The position numbers were made by a program, and so were the translations under genes. The notes beneath the pieces were generated by a model, which worked only from the letters and a program-made list of their open reading frames with translations, made no database searches and had not been told where the DNA came from. From Nocardioides bizhenqiangii (lineage in GTDB: Bacteria; Actinomycetota; Actinomycetes; Propionibacteriales; Nocardioidaceae), in contig NZ_CP141059.1 of assembly GCF_034661235.1 (NCBI RefSeq), positions 3,471,501 through 3,535,500 of the forward strand: 64,000 bases of DNA, given 5' to 3'. Positions 55,617-64,000 of this stretch are shown piece by piece; position 1 is the stretch's first letter; every line of letters starts with the position of its first letter.

Positions 55617-56624
55617 ATGGGTAACCACCGAGGGGCACGACGCTCGACGTCGCGAAGCCGCTCGGAGCGCCCTGCTGAGGGGTACGTCGGACGCCGGGTC
55701 GCCGGACGCGCGGACACGCCGGAGACGCCGGACGTCGCTGCCCGCGAGGTCATCGCGCACCCGGTCGTTCCCGCGACCGTCGAGATCCCCGCTGTCTTCA
55801 CGAACACCACGTCGGACTCGCTGCGGCCCGCCGTTCCCGGCAAGCGCCGCGCGGCCAAGTCGCCGCGGGTGCCCGTGCTCCGCGGCCTCCCGTCGATGCC
55901 GGTCGCTGTCGGCGTCGCCGTGCTGGCCGTCTCCGCCGGTGGCGTGCTCAGCACCAACGGCACCCAGCTGGCCGCCGGCGGCGATGGGCCGGCCCGGGTC
56001 GCGGCCCCCAATGCCGCTTCCGGCGAGATCGGCGCCGGCGTCTACGACGCGCTCGGCCGCAGCCCCGTCGTGAGCCGCGACTCCGACCGCGACGCCCTCG
56101 ACGACGCGAGCGACGCGAGCCTCGTCCAGGAGGTCGAGGCGCAGGCCGAGCAGCGCAACGAAGCACTCGGCGACCTCGCGGTGCAGGCCGAGAAGGAAGC
56201 CAAGACCATCAACTCGAACCGGTGGTCGTTGCCGATCGACCCCGGCGTCTACCAACTCTCCGCCACCTTCGGCCAGGCCGGCAGCTACTGGTCCAGCGGC
56301 TACCACACCGGCCTCGACTTCGCCGCTCCCAGCGGCACCCCGATCATGGCGGTCGCCAACGGCGTCGTGACCTCGACCGGCTACGAAGGCGCCTACGGCA
56401 ACCAGACCGTCGTCACCCTCGAGGACGGCACCGAGATCTGGTACAACCATCAGACGTCCTACGCCGTGTCCGTCGGTGACAACGTGGTGGCCGGCCAGGT
56501 GATCGGCACCGTCGGTTCGACCGGCAACTCGACCGGCCCGCACCTGCACCTCGAGGTCCGCCCCGGCGGGGGCGACCCCGTCGACCCGTTCGCCGCCCTC
56601 GTGGTGAACGGCGTCAACCCGTAG
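55617..56624 (+). CDS. M23-family metallopeptidase (LytM-like)
   Basis: 335-residue membrane-anchored or secreted peptidoglycan hydrolase candidate. A long cytosolic basic N-terminus (about 85 residues) precedes a hydrophobic helix (about 92-110). A Glu-rich, probably coiled segment follows (EVEAQAEQRNEALGDLAVQAEKE). The C-terminal M23 domain shows the zinc ligands in YHTGLDFAAPSG and GPHLHLEVRPGG. It starts MGNHRGARR, a typical start for this family in Nocardioidaceae, with only a weak ribosome-binding site and a structured leader. Its stop abuts the stop of convergent pcrA. Confidence 0.88.
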   Translation: MGNHRGARRSTSRSRSERPAEGYVGRRVAGRADTPETPDVAAREVIAHPVVPATVEIPAVFTNTTSDSLRPAVPGKRRAAKSPRVPVLRGLPSMPVAVGVAVLAVSAGGVLSTNGTQLAAGGDGPARVAAPNAASGEIGAGVYDALGRSPVVSRDSDRDALDDASDASLVQEVEAQAEQRNEALGDLAVQAEKEAKTINSNRWSLPIDPGVYQLSATFGQAGSYWSSGYHTGLDFAAPSGTPIMAVANGVVTSTGYEGAYGNQTVVTLEDGTEIWYNHQTSYAVSVGDNVVAGQVIGTVGSTGNSTGPHLHLEVRPGGGDPVDPFAALVVNGVNP

Positions 56625-59126
56625 CTACAGCTTCTCTACCGGTGCGTAGCGCAGCAGCAGCCGCTTGACGCCGTCGGAGCCGAAGTCGATCGACGCGACG
56701 GACTTCTCCGCCTGGCCCTCGACGGACACCACGGTCCCGAGTCCGAAGCTGTCGTGGGTGACCCGGTCGCCCGGCTCGAGCACCGGGATCGGACGGGCGG
56801 GCTTGGCCTTCGCCGCGGCGTCGGCCCGGGCGGCGGCAGAGGTGAAGTTGCGGCGGCCGGCAGCGGTCGGCGAGCCGAGCCGGTTGCCGAAGCCCTGTCC
56901 CGAGCCGCTCGAGGCATACGTCGAGTCGCTGTCGCTCGCGAACGTCGGACGCGCCCAGCGGGTCTGGTCGGCCTCGGTGCGGCGCCAGTCGACGAGGTCG
57001 ACCGGCAGCTCGCCGATGAACCGCGACGGCGGGTTGTGGGCGGGCGCTCCCCAGGCGGAGCGGACCACCGCGCGGGAGACGTAGAGCCGCTGACGAGCGC
57101 GGGTGATGCCGACGTAGGCCAGCCGCCGCTCCTCCTCCAGCTCCGGCCGGTCGCCCAGCGACCGGGAGTGCGGGAACACGCCGTCCTCGAGACCGGTGAG
57201 GAAGACGACCGGGAACTCCAGGCCCTTGGCGGTGTGGAGCGTCATCAGGGTCACCACCCCCTGGTCGGGGGGCGCGTCGGGGTCGTCCTCCGGTGCGTCG
57301 GGGATCTGGTCGGTGTCGGCGACCAGCGCCACCCGCTCCAGGAAGTCCGCGAGCCCCGGCTCGACCAGTCCGGCGTCGACGTCGGCCGGGTCGGCGCTGG
57401 GCGCGGCGACCGGGTCCTCGGCGAACTCCCGGGCGACGGCCACGAGCTCGCCGAGGTTCTCCACCCGGGTCTCGTCCTGCGGGTCGTCGGACGCCTCCAG
57501 CGACGCGAGGTATCCGGACCGGTCGAGCACCGTCTCGAGGATCACGTCCGGCCGCTCGCCCCCCTCGACCATCGACTGAAGCTCGGTCACCAGCAGGACG
57601 AAGCCCTCGATGTTGGACTGGCTGCGGGTCGCAAGGCCGGGCGCCTCGTCGGCGCGCTGGAGCGCCTCCCAGAACGTGATCTGCTCGCGGTTGGCCAGGT
57701 CGTTGACGCACTCGACCGCGCGGTCGCCGATGCCTCGCTTCGGGGTGTTGAGGATCCGGCGCAGCGACACCTGGTCGTCGGGATTGACGAGCATCCGCAG
57801 GTAGGCGAGCGCGTCGCGCACCTCGCGCCGCTCGTAGAACCTGACCCCGCCCACGACCTTGTAGGGCAGTCCGGTGCGGATGAAGATCTCCTCGAACACA
57901 CGGGACTGCGCGTTGGTGCGGTAGAAGACCGCCACGTCGCCCGCGCGGTAGCCGCTGTCGGTCAGCTTGTCGATCTCGTCGGAGACGAACCTCGCCTCGT
58001 CGTGCTGGTCGTCGGCGACGTAGCCGACGATCCGCTCGCCGTCGCCGGCGTCGGACCACAACCGCTTGTCCTTGCGGCCCTGGTTGTGGCCGATGACCGC
58101 GTTGGCGGCACTGAGGATGGTCTGCGTCGAGCGGTAGTTCTGCTCCAGCAGGATGGTGCGCGCGTCGGGGAAGTCCTGCTCGAAGTCGAGGATGTTGCGG
58201 ATGTTGGCGCCGCGGAACGCGTAGATCGACTGGTCGGCGTCGCCGACCACCATCAGCTCCGCGGGCGGCACCCGGTCGTCGGCGTCCGTGTCGTACGCAG
58301 TCTCGATCGGCTCCTCGAGGCTCTGTCCGCAGAGCTGGTGGATGAGGGCGTACTGGGCGTGGTTGGTGTCCTGGTACTCGTCGACCAGCACGTGCCGGAA
58401 CCGCCGCCGGTAGGTCTCGCGGATCTCCGGGTGGGCCTGGAACAGCCGGACCGTCTCCATGATCAGGTCGTCGAAGTCGAGGGCGTTGGCCTCGCGGAGC
58501 CGGCGCTGGTAGAGGGAGTACGCCGCCGAGTAGCTCTCCTCGATGCTGTTGCGGGCGTCGGCCCTGACCTCGTCGGGGTCACGCAGCTCGTTCTTGTGGT
58601 TGCTGATCCAGTGCAGCACCGGGCCGGGCTGGTAGCGGCGCGGGTCGAGGTCGAGGTCGTTGCAGACCAGGGTGATCAGCCGCTTCTGGTCCTGGGCGTC
58701 GTAGATCGAGAAGTTCGACTTCAGCCGCTCGTAGCCGAGGTGCTCCGCCTCCTTGCGCAGGATCCGGACGCAGGCGGAGTGGAAGGTGCTGACCCACATG
58801 ATCTTGGCGCGGCCGCCGACCAGGTCGGCCACCCGTTCCTTCATCTCCGCGGCGGCCTTGTTGGTGAAGGTGATCGCCAGGATCGAGCCCGGATGGGCCT
58901 TGCGCTCGGAGATCAGCCACGCGATCCGCCGGGTCAGCACCCGGGTCTTGCCCGACCCGGCGCCGGCCACCACCAGCAACGGCGGCCCGGCGTGCTTGAC
59001 CGCCTCCTGCTGCGGCCCGTTGAGGCCCTCCAGGAGCTCTTCCGCGGTCGGCCCGCGCCGCGTCGTACGCGGCTCTTCAGCGGGATTGACGCCCTCGAGG
59101 CCGGGCAGCGGCTGCAACTGGCTCAT
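56625..59126 (-). CDS. pcrA: ATP-dependent DNA helicase UvrD/PcrA
   Basis: 833-residue superfamily 1 3'-5' helicase for DNA repair and replication fork clearing. Motif Q lies in LNGPQQEAVKHAG. Walker A is AGAGSGKTR (about 54-62), motif II is VDEYQDTNHAQ, motif III is GDADQSIYAFRGA, and VTLMTLHTAKGLEFPVVFLTG and EEERRLAYVGITRARQRL are motifs V-VI. The C-terminus (GDRVTHDSFGLGTVVSVEG) is the Tudor-like domain that contacts RNA polymerase in PcrA. It is the standard actinobacterial length. Translation starts at an ATG behind GGCAGCAGC with no strong ribosome-binding site visible. Confidence 0.95.
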   Translation of the reverse strand: MSQLQPLPGLEGVNPAEEPRTTRRGPTAEELLEGLNGPQQEAVKHAGPPLLVVAGAGSGKTRVLTRRIAWLISERKAHPGSILAITFTNKAAAEMKERVADLVGGRAKIMWVSTFHSACVRILRKEAEHLGYERLKSNFSIYDAQDQKRLITLVCNDLDLDPRRYQPGPVLHWISNHKNELRDPDEVRADARNSIEESYSAAYSLYQRRLREANALDFDDLIMETVRLFQAHPEIRETYRRRFRHVLVDEYQDTNHAQYALIHQLCGQSLEEPIETAYDTDADDRVPPAELMVVGDADQSIYAFRGANIRNILDFEQDFPDARTILLEQNYRSTQTILSAANAVIGHNQGRKDKRLWSDAGDGERIVGYVADDQHDEARFVSDEIDKLTDSGYRAGDVAVFYRTNAQSRVFEEIFIRTGLPYKVVGGVRFYERREVRDALAYLRMLVNPDDQVSLRRILNTPKRGIGDRAVECVNDLANREQITFWEALQRADEAPGLATRSQSNIEGFVLLVTELQSMVEGGERPDVILETVLDRSGYLASLEASDDPQDETRVENLGELVAVAREFAEDPVAAPSADPADVDAGLVEPGLADFLERVALVADTDQIPDAPEDDPDAPPDQGVVTLMTLHTAKGLEFPVVFLTGLEDGVFPHSRSLGDRPELEEERRLAYVGITRARQRLYVSRAVVRSAWGAPAHNPPSRFIGELPVDLVDWRRTEADQTRWARPTFASDSDSTYASSGSGQGFGNRLGSPTAAGRRNFTSAAARADAAAKAKPARPIPVLEPGDRVTHDSFGLGTVVSVEGQAEKSVASIDFGSDGVKRLLLRYAPVEKL

Positions 59127-59188
59127 GCTGCTGCCAGCCTACGGCGCGGCGCCCCCTGTCGACGAAGCAGACCCGACGCCGGGAGGGA

Positions 59189-60382
59189 TCACCAGCCTCG
59201 CAACCGGAGCACCACACCGCCGTGGTCGGACGGCCACAGCCCGGTGGCCGGGTCGCGGTCGCCGACCGACGTCCCGGTGACCCAGCCGCGGTCGACGCCG
59301 ACCTCGTGCCCGTCCGCCGTACGGACGAAGATCATGTCGATCCGGTGGTCGAAGCCGTCGCCGTCCGGGTCTTCGACGGTCTCGGAGAGGCCCGACGTCC
59401 AGCCTTCCTCCGCGGGCGCCCAGCGCAGCCACTGGTCGACGTACGTCTCGGTGATCAGCTCGTACGGCGCGCTGTGCGGGAGCGTGTCGCCGATGTTCGC
59501 CTTCACCGTGTGGTTGAGCGGGTCGGAGTTGCAGTCGCACGCCAGCACCGTCGTCCGGTCCGGCGCCGTCGACGCGCTCAGCAGCTCGGCGGCCTGCGCG
59601 TAGGCGAGGTCGGAGCTGAACGCCTCGAGGTGGGTGTTGACGAACCGGACCGACCGGTTGCCGACACGCACGTCGGCCCACTGGTAGCCCCGGTCGAAGT
59701 TCATCGTCACTCCGGCGACGCTGACTGCCAGGTTGTGCGTGAAGATCGCGTCGTGGGTCGCCGTCACCCGGAGCCCGGAGTCGGCGCGCACGAGGATGAC
59801 GTCGCGCATCGTCAGCCGGATGTCGCGGGCGTCCGGCGAGCCGGCGCCGGTGAAGCTCGGCGACTCGACGTCGGCACGCTCGCCGACGACCACCGGGAGG
59901 TACTCCTGACCCTGCTCCTCCAGCGCGTCCAGGAGCACCTGGAGGAAGTCGTGGTCGGTTACCGTCGCGTTCGGGACCCCGACCTGGTCGAGCTGCAGCG
60001 GGCCGTGCCGCCACCACGCGACCTCCTGGAGGCCGACCAGCGCCGGCTGGGTCCGGGCGAGCTCGCGGGCGAGCAGTCGCGCGCGCACCGGGAAGTTGGT
60101 CCGGTCGACGATCGCCCGGGTCTGGTGGGTGGCGTTCGCGAGCGCCCCCACGATCTGTGCGGGCGGCAGCCCGGCCTGTTGCGCCGCGAGCGCGGCGCGC
60201 ACCGGCCGGTTGATGTCGGCACCCAGGTAGATGTTGCGCGTCATCACCGTGAGCGGCTTGCCCGGAGGTGCCTCCGGCCGGGCGGCCTGCGAGTCAGGGG
60301 TGACGGCGAGCCCGGCCGCCAGGGTGAGCGGCGCGAGCAACGAGATGAGTGCGGTGCGGACGAACGACGTCGAGATCAGCAT
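59189..60382 (-). CDS. Secreted endonuclease/exonuclease/phosphatase-family protein
   Basis: 397-residue exported protein. A signal peptide (about residues 8-34) precedes LTVMTRNIYLGADIN, the first EEP-fold motif carrying the metal-site Asn. QEVAWW contains the catalytic Glu, FVNTHLEAF the His region, ACDCNSDPLNH the Asp/Asn pair, and LWPSDHGGVVLRL the final catalytic His. It may be a nuclease, lipid phosphatase or sphingomyelinase-like enzyme; the substrate cannot be told. It lies 62 bases upstream of pcrA on the same strand but is probably transcribed separately. Confidence 0.85.
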   Translation of the reverse strand: MLISTSFVRTALISLLAPLTLAAGLAVTPDSQAARPEAPPGKPLTVMTRNIYLGADINRPVRAALAAQQAGLPPAQIVGALANATHQTRAIVDRTNFPVRARLLARELARTQPALVGLQEVAWWRHGPLQLDQVGVPNATVTDHDFLQVLLDALEEQGQEYLPVVVGERADVESPSFTGAGSPDARDIRLTMRDVILVRADSGLRVTATHDAIFTHNLAVSVAGVTMNFDRGYQWADVRVGNRSVRFVNTHLEAFSSDLAYAQAAELLSASTAPDRTTVLACDCNSDPLNHTVKANIGDTLPHSAPYELITETYVDQWLRWAPAEEGWTSGLSETVEDPDGDGFDHRIDMIFVRTADGHEVGVDRGWVTGTSVGDRDPATGLWPSDHGGVVLRLRGW

Positions 60383-60460
60383 GGGTCTCCCTCCCGGGAC
60401 GCATGCTCATCTGCGGAGGCTGGATTGTCCAGCGATGCCGGTGTGTCGGCCGGTTTCCGA

Positions 60461-60817
60461 TCAGGTGTGCGCCGGCGACCAGAGCACGGCGACGCAGACG
60501 TTGGCGATGGCCAGCACGAGGAGCCCGGCCCAGAGTCCCTTGGGGATCGACTCCTTGCGGGTGTTGGCCATGATCAGCACGAGCAGCACCAGACCGATGC
60601 CGAACTTCACGGCGATCTTGGCGTGGTTGACGTCGCCGTCGTCGGCCTCGAGCACGCCGACCAGCGCGAGGCCGGCGAGGAACGCCGTACCGACGCCGTC
60701 GCGCATGGCGCCGTTGACCTTCTTCTCCTGCTCCCCCGCCTGCGCGAGCAGGCCGCCGATCAACGCAGCGAAGCCGACGATGTGGATCACCAGCAGGACC
60801 AGGCGGAGCGTCTCCAT
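60461..60817 (-). CDS. Small multi-pass membrane protein
   Basis: 118-residue hydrophobic protein with about four helices (LRLVLLVIHIVGFAALIGGLL, VGTAFLAGLALVGVLEA, FGIGLVLLVLIMAN, LWAGLLVLAIANVCVAVLW). A short acidic loop containing DDGDVNHAKIAVKFG lies between the second and third. A His in helix 1 and one before helix 3 could bind a cofactor, but that is speculation. Family not recognised. It is on the same strand as, and 30 bases from, the M15-type peptidase gene upstream. Confidence 0.7.
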   Translation of the reverse strand: METLRLVLLVIHIVGFAALIGGLLAQAGEQEKKVNGAMRDGVGTAFLAGLALVGVLEADDGDVNHAKIAVKFGIGLVLLVLIMANTRKESIPKGLWAGLLVLAIANVCVAVLWSPAHT

Positions 60818-60847
60818 GCGTGCACTCTAGAAGGTGCCGGGCGGGAC

Positions 60848-61744
60848 CTAGCGGCCGGTCGCGGTGAAGTGCTGGTAGTCCTTCAACGACGACCACGACC
60901 CGCCCCACGACCAGCCGATCCGCGCGAACTCCCGCACCGCCAGCGAGCCCGGCTGGATCATGCCGGGGCGGTGCCAGGAGCGGTCGAGGTACGCCGACGC
61001 CAGCTCGGGCAGGACCACATCGCCCTTCTGGTAGGGGTTGTGGAACGGGTTGACGTCGATGGCCAGCCCGTAGGCGTGCGCCGACCAGCCGCTGCCCCCG
61101 GTCGTGGCCCGGCAGACCAGGGCGGCGGTGTTGTTGCCGTCGCCGGTCGGGTGCGCGTCGAGGTCGGCGGTCGACGGCAGCCGCATCTCCTCGATCGGGA
61201 AATCGGCGTCGAAGAGCGCCGCGAACACCGAGACGACGTCCTCGGCCTCGCCGGCCGCGACGACCAGCTCTCCGGTGTGGGCGAGCCCGTCGAACCCCCG
61301 GAACGACAGGGTCAGGTAGCGAAGGTCGTCGAGCCCGGCCGGGCAAGCGGGTGACCAGGTCCTCCCCATCCGCTGCCGGATCGCGGTTGTCACGGGCCCG
61401 ATCGTCGAGTGGAACCGGCCGTCCTCCGGCGGTGCCAGCAGGTCCCGCGTCGGGAGGCGCCGCTCGATGAGCTCCGGCGGGGTCGGACCCATCTCGCCGA
61501 GACCGTCGGGCCGGAGCGGGAGGGGGTGGGCGCCGAGGTCCCAGTCGGAGTACGACGCCGCTGGGCCGACCGGCCGGCGGGTGGGGTCGCTCTGCGGTTG
61601 CTTGTCCGGTCGGTGCTCCAGCTGCGCGTCGACAGAGGGCGGCGGGAGTCCGCGGTCGTCGGGATCGTCGCCGGCACCGCACGCGGTCATCGTCAGGGCG
61701 AGGGCCAGCGCGACGGCGCCCGCCCCCACCCTCCGGGCGGCCAC
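60848..61744 (-). CDS. M15-type peptidase lipoprotein (D-Ala-D-Ala carboxypeptidase-like)
   Basis: 298-residue exported protein. From the GTG at 61744 the signal runs GAGAVALALALTMTACG, a lipobox with the Cys as anchor. After a long Pro-rich linker, the C-terminal domain contains WSAHAYGLAIDVNPFHNP, the SxHxxGxAxD zinc signature of M15/VanY-type peptidases. It ends GWSWGGSWSSLKDYQHF, the usual WGGxWxxxxDxxHF ending. It should trim peptidoglycan stems. The gene follows the response regulator stop by 2 bases, so it is in the same transcript as the two-component system. Confidence 0.85.
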   Translation of the reverse strand: MAARRVGAGAVALALALTMTACGAGDDPDDRGLPPPSVDAQLEHRPDKQPQSDPTRRPVGPAASYSDWDLGAHPLPLRPDGLGEMGPTPPELIERRLPTRDLLAPPEDGRFHSTIGPVTTAIRQRMGRTWSPACPAGLDDLRYLTLSFRGFDGLAHTGELVVAAGEAEDVVSVFAALFDADFPIEEMRLPSTADLDAHPTGDGNNTAALVCRATTGGSGWSAHAYGLAIDVNPFHNPYQKGDVVLPELASAYLDRSWHRPGMIQPGSLAVREFARIGWSWGGSWSSLKDYQHFTATGR

Positions 61745-61746
61745 GC

Positions 61747-62403
61747 TCAGAGCAGCCTCCGGTCCGAGGCCCACTTGGTCAGCTCGTGGCGCGACGACAG
61801 CTGCAGCTTCCGCAGCACCGCCGACATGTGGGTCTCGACGGTCTTGATCGAGATGAAGAGCTCCTTGGCGACCTCCTTGTAGGAGTAGCCGCGGGCGATC
61901 AGCCGCATCACCTCGCGCTCGCGCTCGGTGAGCCGGTCGAGGTCCTCGTCGATGTCGGCGACCTCGATCGAGCCGGCGAACGCGTCGAGGACGAAGCCGG
62001 CGAGTCGCGGTGAGAACACCGCGTCGCCGTCGGCGACCCGCTGGATCGCGCTGACCAGCTCGGGGCCGGTGATGGTCTTGGTGACGTAGCCGCGCGCACC
62101 GCCGCGGATGGTGCCGATGACGTCCTCGGCCGCGTCGCTGACGGACAGGGCGAGGAAGCGCGGCGCGGTGTCGACCGGCTGGGTGGCGAGCTTGCGGATC
62201 ACCTCGACCCCGCCGCCCCCGGGCAGGTGCACGTCGAGGAGCACCACGTCGGGACGGGTCGCCAGGATGGTGGCGACCGCCGTGTCGACGTCCTCGCCCT
62301 CGCCGACGATCTCGACGACGCCGGCGCCGGTGGCCTCGAGCTCGGCGGTCACGCCGCGCCGGAACATGGCGTGGTCGTCGACCACCACGACCTTGACCGT
62401 CAT
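61747..62403 (-). CDS. LuxR-type response regulator
   Basis: 218-residue NarL/LuxR response regulator. The receiver domain (about 1-125) has VVVVDDH, phospho-acceptor Asp57 in VVLLDVHLPG, and the conserved Lys in GYVTKTIT. The DNA-binding domain (about 150-210) reads LTEREREVMRLIARGYS, then IKTVETHMSAVLRKLQL. It starts one base after the kinase stop and pairs with it. The M15-type peptidase immediately downstream suggests a cell-envelope role. Confidence 0.94.
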   Translation of the reverse strand: MTVKVVVVDDHAMFRRGVTAELEATGAGVVEIVGEGEDVDTAVATILATRPDVVLLDVHLPGGGGVEVIRKLATQPVDTAPRFLALSVSDAAEDVIGTIRGGARGYVTKTITGPELVSAIQRVADGDAVFSPRLAGFVLDAFAGSIEVADIDEDLDRLTEREREVMRLIARGYSYKEVAKELFISIKTVETHMSAVLRKLQLSSRHELTKWASDRRLL

Positions 62404-62404
62404 G

Positions 62405-63691
62405 TCATTCCCCCTCGTGTTCGCGTCCGAGGTGCAGCCGCACCTCGGTGCCCTCGCCCGGCGCCGACCGGATCTCCGCGGTGCCGCCGTGGCGGTGCAT
62501 GCGATCGATGATGCTGCGTCGTACGCCGAGCCGGTCCTCCGGGGTCGCGTCCGGGTCGAACCCGGCGCCGCGGTCTCGCACGAAGACGTCGACCGCTGCC
62601 GGAGTGATCTCGGCGTAGATGTCGACCCGCGGCACGCCCGCGTGCTTGGCCGCGTTGGTCGTCGCCTCGCGCGCCGCCGCCACGATCGGCCGCATCGACT
62701 CGTCGAGGTCGCAGTCACCCACGGCGACGACGTCGACCGTGAGGTTCCAGGCGTCCTCGACCTCACCAGCCATCGCCCGCAGCCCGCTCGCGACGGTGCG
62801 CTCGTCGATGGACTCCGTCGAAAACAGCCAGGCCCGTAGGTCGCGCTCCTGAGCGCGGGCGAGCCGCGCGGCGTCCGGTGGGTTCTTCTGGATCAGGGCG
62901 AGGGTCTGGAGGACCGAGTCGTGCAGGTGGGCCGCGACGTCCGCCCGCTCCTGGGTGCGGACCCGCTCCTCCCGCTCGTCGCTGAGCTCGGCGGCGAGGC
63001 GGTAGATCCAGGGCCCGACCACGATCGCGAGGCCGACGAGCACCAGCAGCACCGCCAGGGTCACGTCGCGGGCGAGCGACAGCGAGCCACCGCGCAGGCT
63101 GAACAGCAGGATCGCGACGATGATGAGCCCGACACCGGCAGCGAGCCGGGCGTACGACGCCCAGCCTCCGTCGCCGAGCACGATCCGCACCGGGTCGATC
63201 CGGCCCCGCGCATCCACCCAGCGCTCGCGCTGCGCCTCGTCGGCCTGTCGCCAGAGCAGGGCCACGCCGACGATCGCGATGGCCAGCGGCCAGATCCAGC
63301 CACCGGCACCGAGCACGCCCTGGAGCACGAAGACCGCGCCGATCGCCAGGGCACCGAGCACGATCACCGGGCCGACGTCGAACAGGCGGCGGGCGGGACC
63401 GGGACGGCGGCCGCCGCGCGTTGCGCTCGCGAGGCCCGGCGCGAGCGCTCCGGTCGGCGGGCCGGCGGGCAGCATCGCCCAGAGGATCGCGTACCCCGCG
63501 ATGCCGACGCCGCCGAGGACCGCGGCCACCACGAAGCCGACCCGCACGATCAGCGGGCTGAGGCCGAGGTGCTGGGCGAGCCCCGCCGCGACACCGCCGA
63601 GCACCGGCTCGCGCAGGTCGCGGTAGGCGCGCCGGACGTCCCGCCGGGACTCAGTCCCCGCGGCGTCCAACGCGCCCACCGATCCCGTCAT
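62405..63691 (-). CDS. Sensor histidine kinase with N-terminal PspC domain
   Basis: 428-residue sensor kinase. An N-terminal PspC domain (about 20-75: RDLREPVLGGVAAGLAQHLG, then a hydrophobic segment) precedes five or so further membrane helices to about residue 230. The HisKA_3 dimerisation and phosphoacceptor motif follows (ADVAAHLHDSVLQTLALIQ, His in AHLHD). The ATPase domain has the N box REATTNAAKHAG and the G1 box VRDRGAGFD. PspC domains respond to membrane stress, and in actinobacteria such kinases often stand divergent from a PspC protein, as here. Confidence 0.92.
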   Translation of the reverse strand: MTGSVGALDAAGTESRRDVRRAYRDLREPVLGGVAAGLAQHLGLSPLIVRVGFVVAAVLGGVGIAGYAILWAMLPAGPPTGALAPGLASATRGGRRPGPARRLFDVGPVIVLGALAIGAVFVLQGVLGAGGWIWPLAIAIVGVALLWRQADEAQRERWVDARGRIDPVRIVLGDGGWASYARLAAGVGLIIVAILLFSLRGGSLSLARDVTLAVLLVLVGLAIVVGPWIYRLAAELSDEREERVRTQERADVAAHLHDSVLQTLALIQKNPPDAARLARAQERDLRAWLFSTESIDERTVASGLRAMAGEVEDAWNLTVDVVAVGDCDLDESMRPIVAAAREATTNAAKHAGVPRVDIYAEITPAAVDVFVRDRGAGFDPDATPEDRLGVRRSIIDRMHRHGGTAEIRSAPGEGTEVRLHLGREHEGE

Positions 63692-63835
63692 GATGCATCA
63701 ATGGTCACACAGCGGAGTCGTCTGGAGCAGCGGGAACAACCCTGACCTCACCCCGAGAACTCCGAGCCTGCGGTACGACAAGATCAGGGCACTCCCCGAT
63801 GGTGCGCGAGCGCCTCACAGCCCAGTCTGGATGAC

Positions 63836-64000
63836 ATGACGAGCACACCTCCCGAGGCGCCGACCGGCTCGACCGAGCCGCCGCAGCCCGGGCCGACCGA
63901 GCCCTCCGGCCCCCGCGTGACCCGCGAGGAGGCCAAGGACCTCGGACGCATCCGCCGCAGCCTCACCGACCGCAAGATCGCCGGCGTCGCCGGCGGCGTC
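63836..64000 (+). CDS. PspC-domain protein, 5' part only
   Basis: The first 55 codons of a gene cut by the window end. A Pro-rich start (MTSTPPEAPTGSTEPPQPG) leads to an acidic and basic linker and RRSLTDRKIAGVAGGV, the beginning of a PspC domain. It is divergent from the PspC-containing histidine kinase, 144 bases apart, so it is probably a partner in the same envelope-stress system. Length and further domains cannot be seen. Confidence 0.75.
   Translation, partial: MTSTPPEAPTGSTEPPQPGPTEPSGPRVTREEAKDLGRIRRSLTDRKIAGVAGGV

Overview
The window is chromosomal DNA of a very GC-rich actinobacterium, most likely Nocardioides or a close relative in the Nocardioidaceae. The pointers are the strong G/C third-position bias, many GTG starts, the mycobacterial-style Sdh1 complex, the monomeric NADP-isocitrate dehydrogenase and the core gene order purN-purH-folD-DUF3017-mdh-icd and sucCD-M23 peptidase-pcrA. 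I see no rRNA, tRNA, CRISPR array, integrase or insertion sequence. About 55 protein genes are supported. Most other long open frames are antisense shadows of these genes.

Region 1 (0.2-15.3 kb) is a surface-glycan locus. Rightward genes encode a sulfotransferase, an O-antigen-ligase-like polymerase and a second sulfotransferase. Opposing leftward genes encode a priming phosphoglycosyltransferase, two GT4 glycosyltransferases, two paralogous secreted propeller-like proteins, a flippase fused to a ParB-like domain, a third sulfotransferase and a lipoprotein. Together they look like a pathway for a sulfated exported polysaccharide with dedicated surface proteins.

Region 2 (15.3-22.6 kb) holds two complete succinate dehydrogenases back to back. 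A mycobacterial Sdh1-type complex is read leftward and a cytochrome-b-type SdhCAB is read rightward from the shared 184-bp region 18879-19062.

Region 3 (22.6-36.2 kb) is mixed. It has a TIGR03032 protein coupled to an ELWxxDGT-repeat protein, a YihY/BrkB membrane protein, a 2'-5' RNA ligase-like protein, trpS, an MFS exporter, an L,D-transpeptidase with a secreted partner (bracketed by a 52-bp direct repeat), an atypical inositol-monophosphatase homologue, a methyltransferase, a small P-loop kinase and a frame-broken DUF222/HNH gene. REP-like palindromes follow the broken gene.

Region 4 (36.2-47.2 kb) is mostly metabolism. A TetR regulator and a hydrolase diverge around a duplicated operator. 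Then come icd, an aquaporin, a lipoprotein, mdh, folD, purH and purN. A ZTP riboswitch lies in the purN-purH gap and ends in a hairpin that masks the purH ribosome-binding site.

Region 5 (47.2-53.2 kb) has a DUF6350 membrane protein and a signalling set. One protein fuses a sigma-factor-like domain to a membrane segment and an extracellular sensor. Next to it is the same design in two separate genes, a SigE-type sigma factor followed by a membrane sensor.

Region 6 (53.2-64 kb) contains sucD/sucC, an M23 peptidase with a structured leader, pcrA, a secreted endonuclease/exonuclease/phosphatase-family protein, a small membrane protein, an M15-type peptidase lipoprotein, a two-component system whose kinase carries a PspC domain, and the start of a divergent PspC protein cut by the window end.
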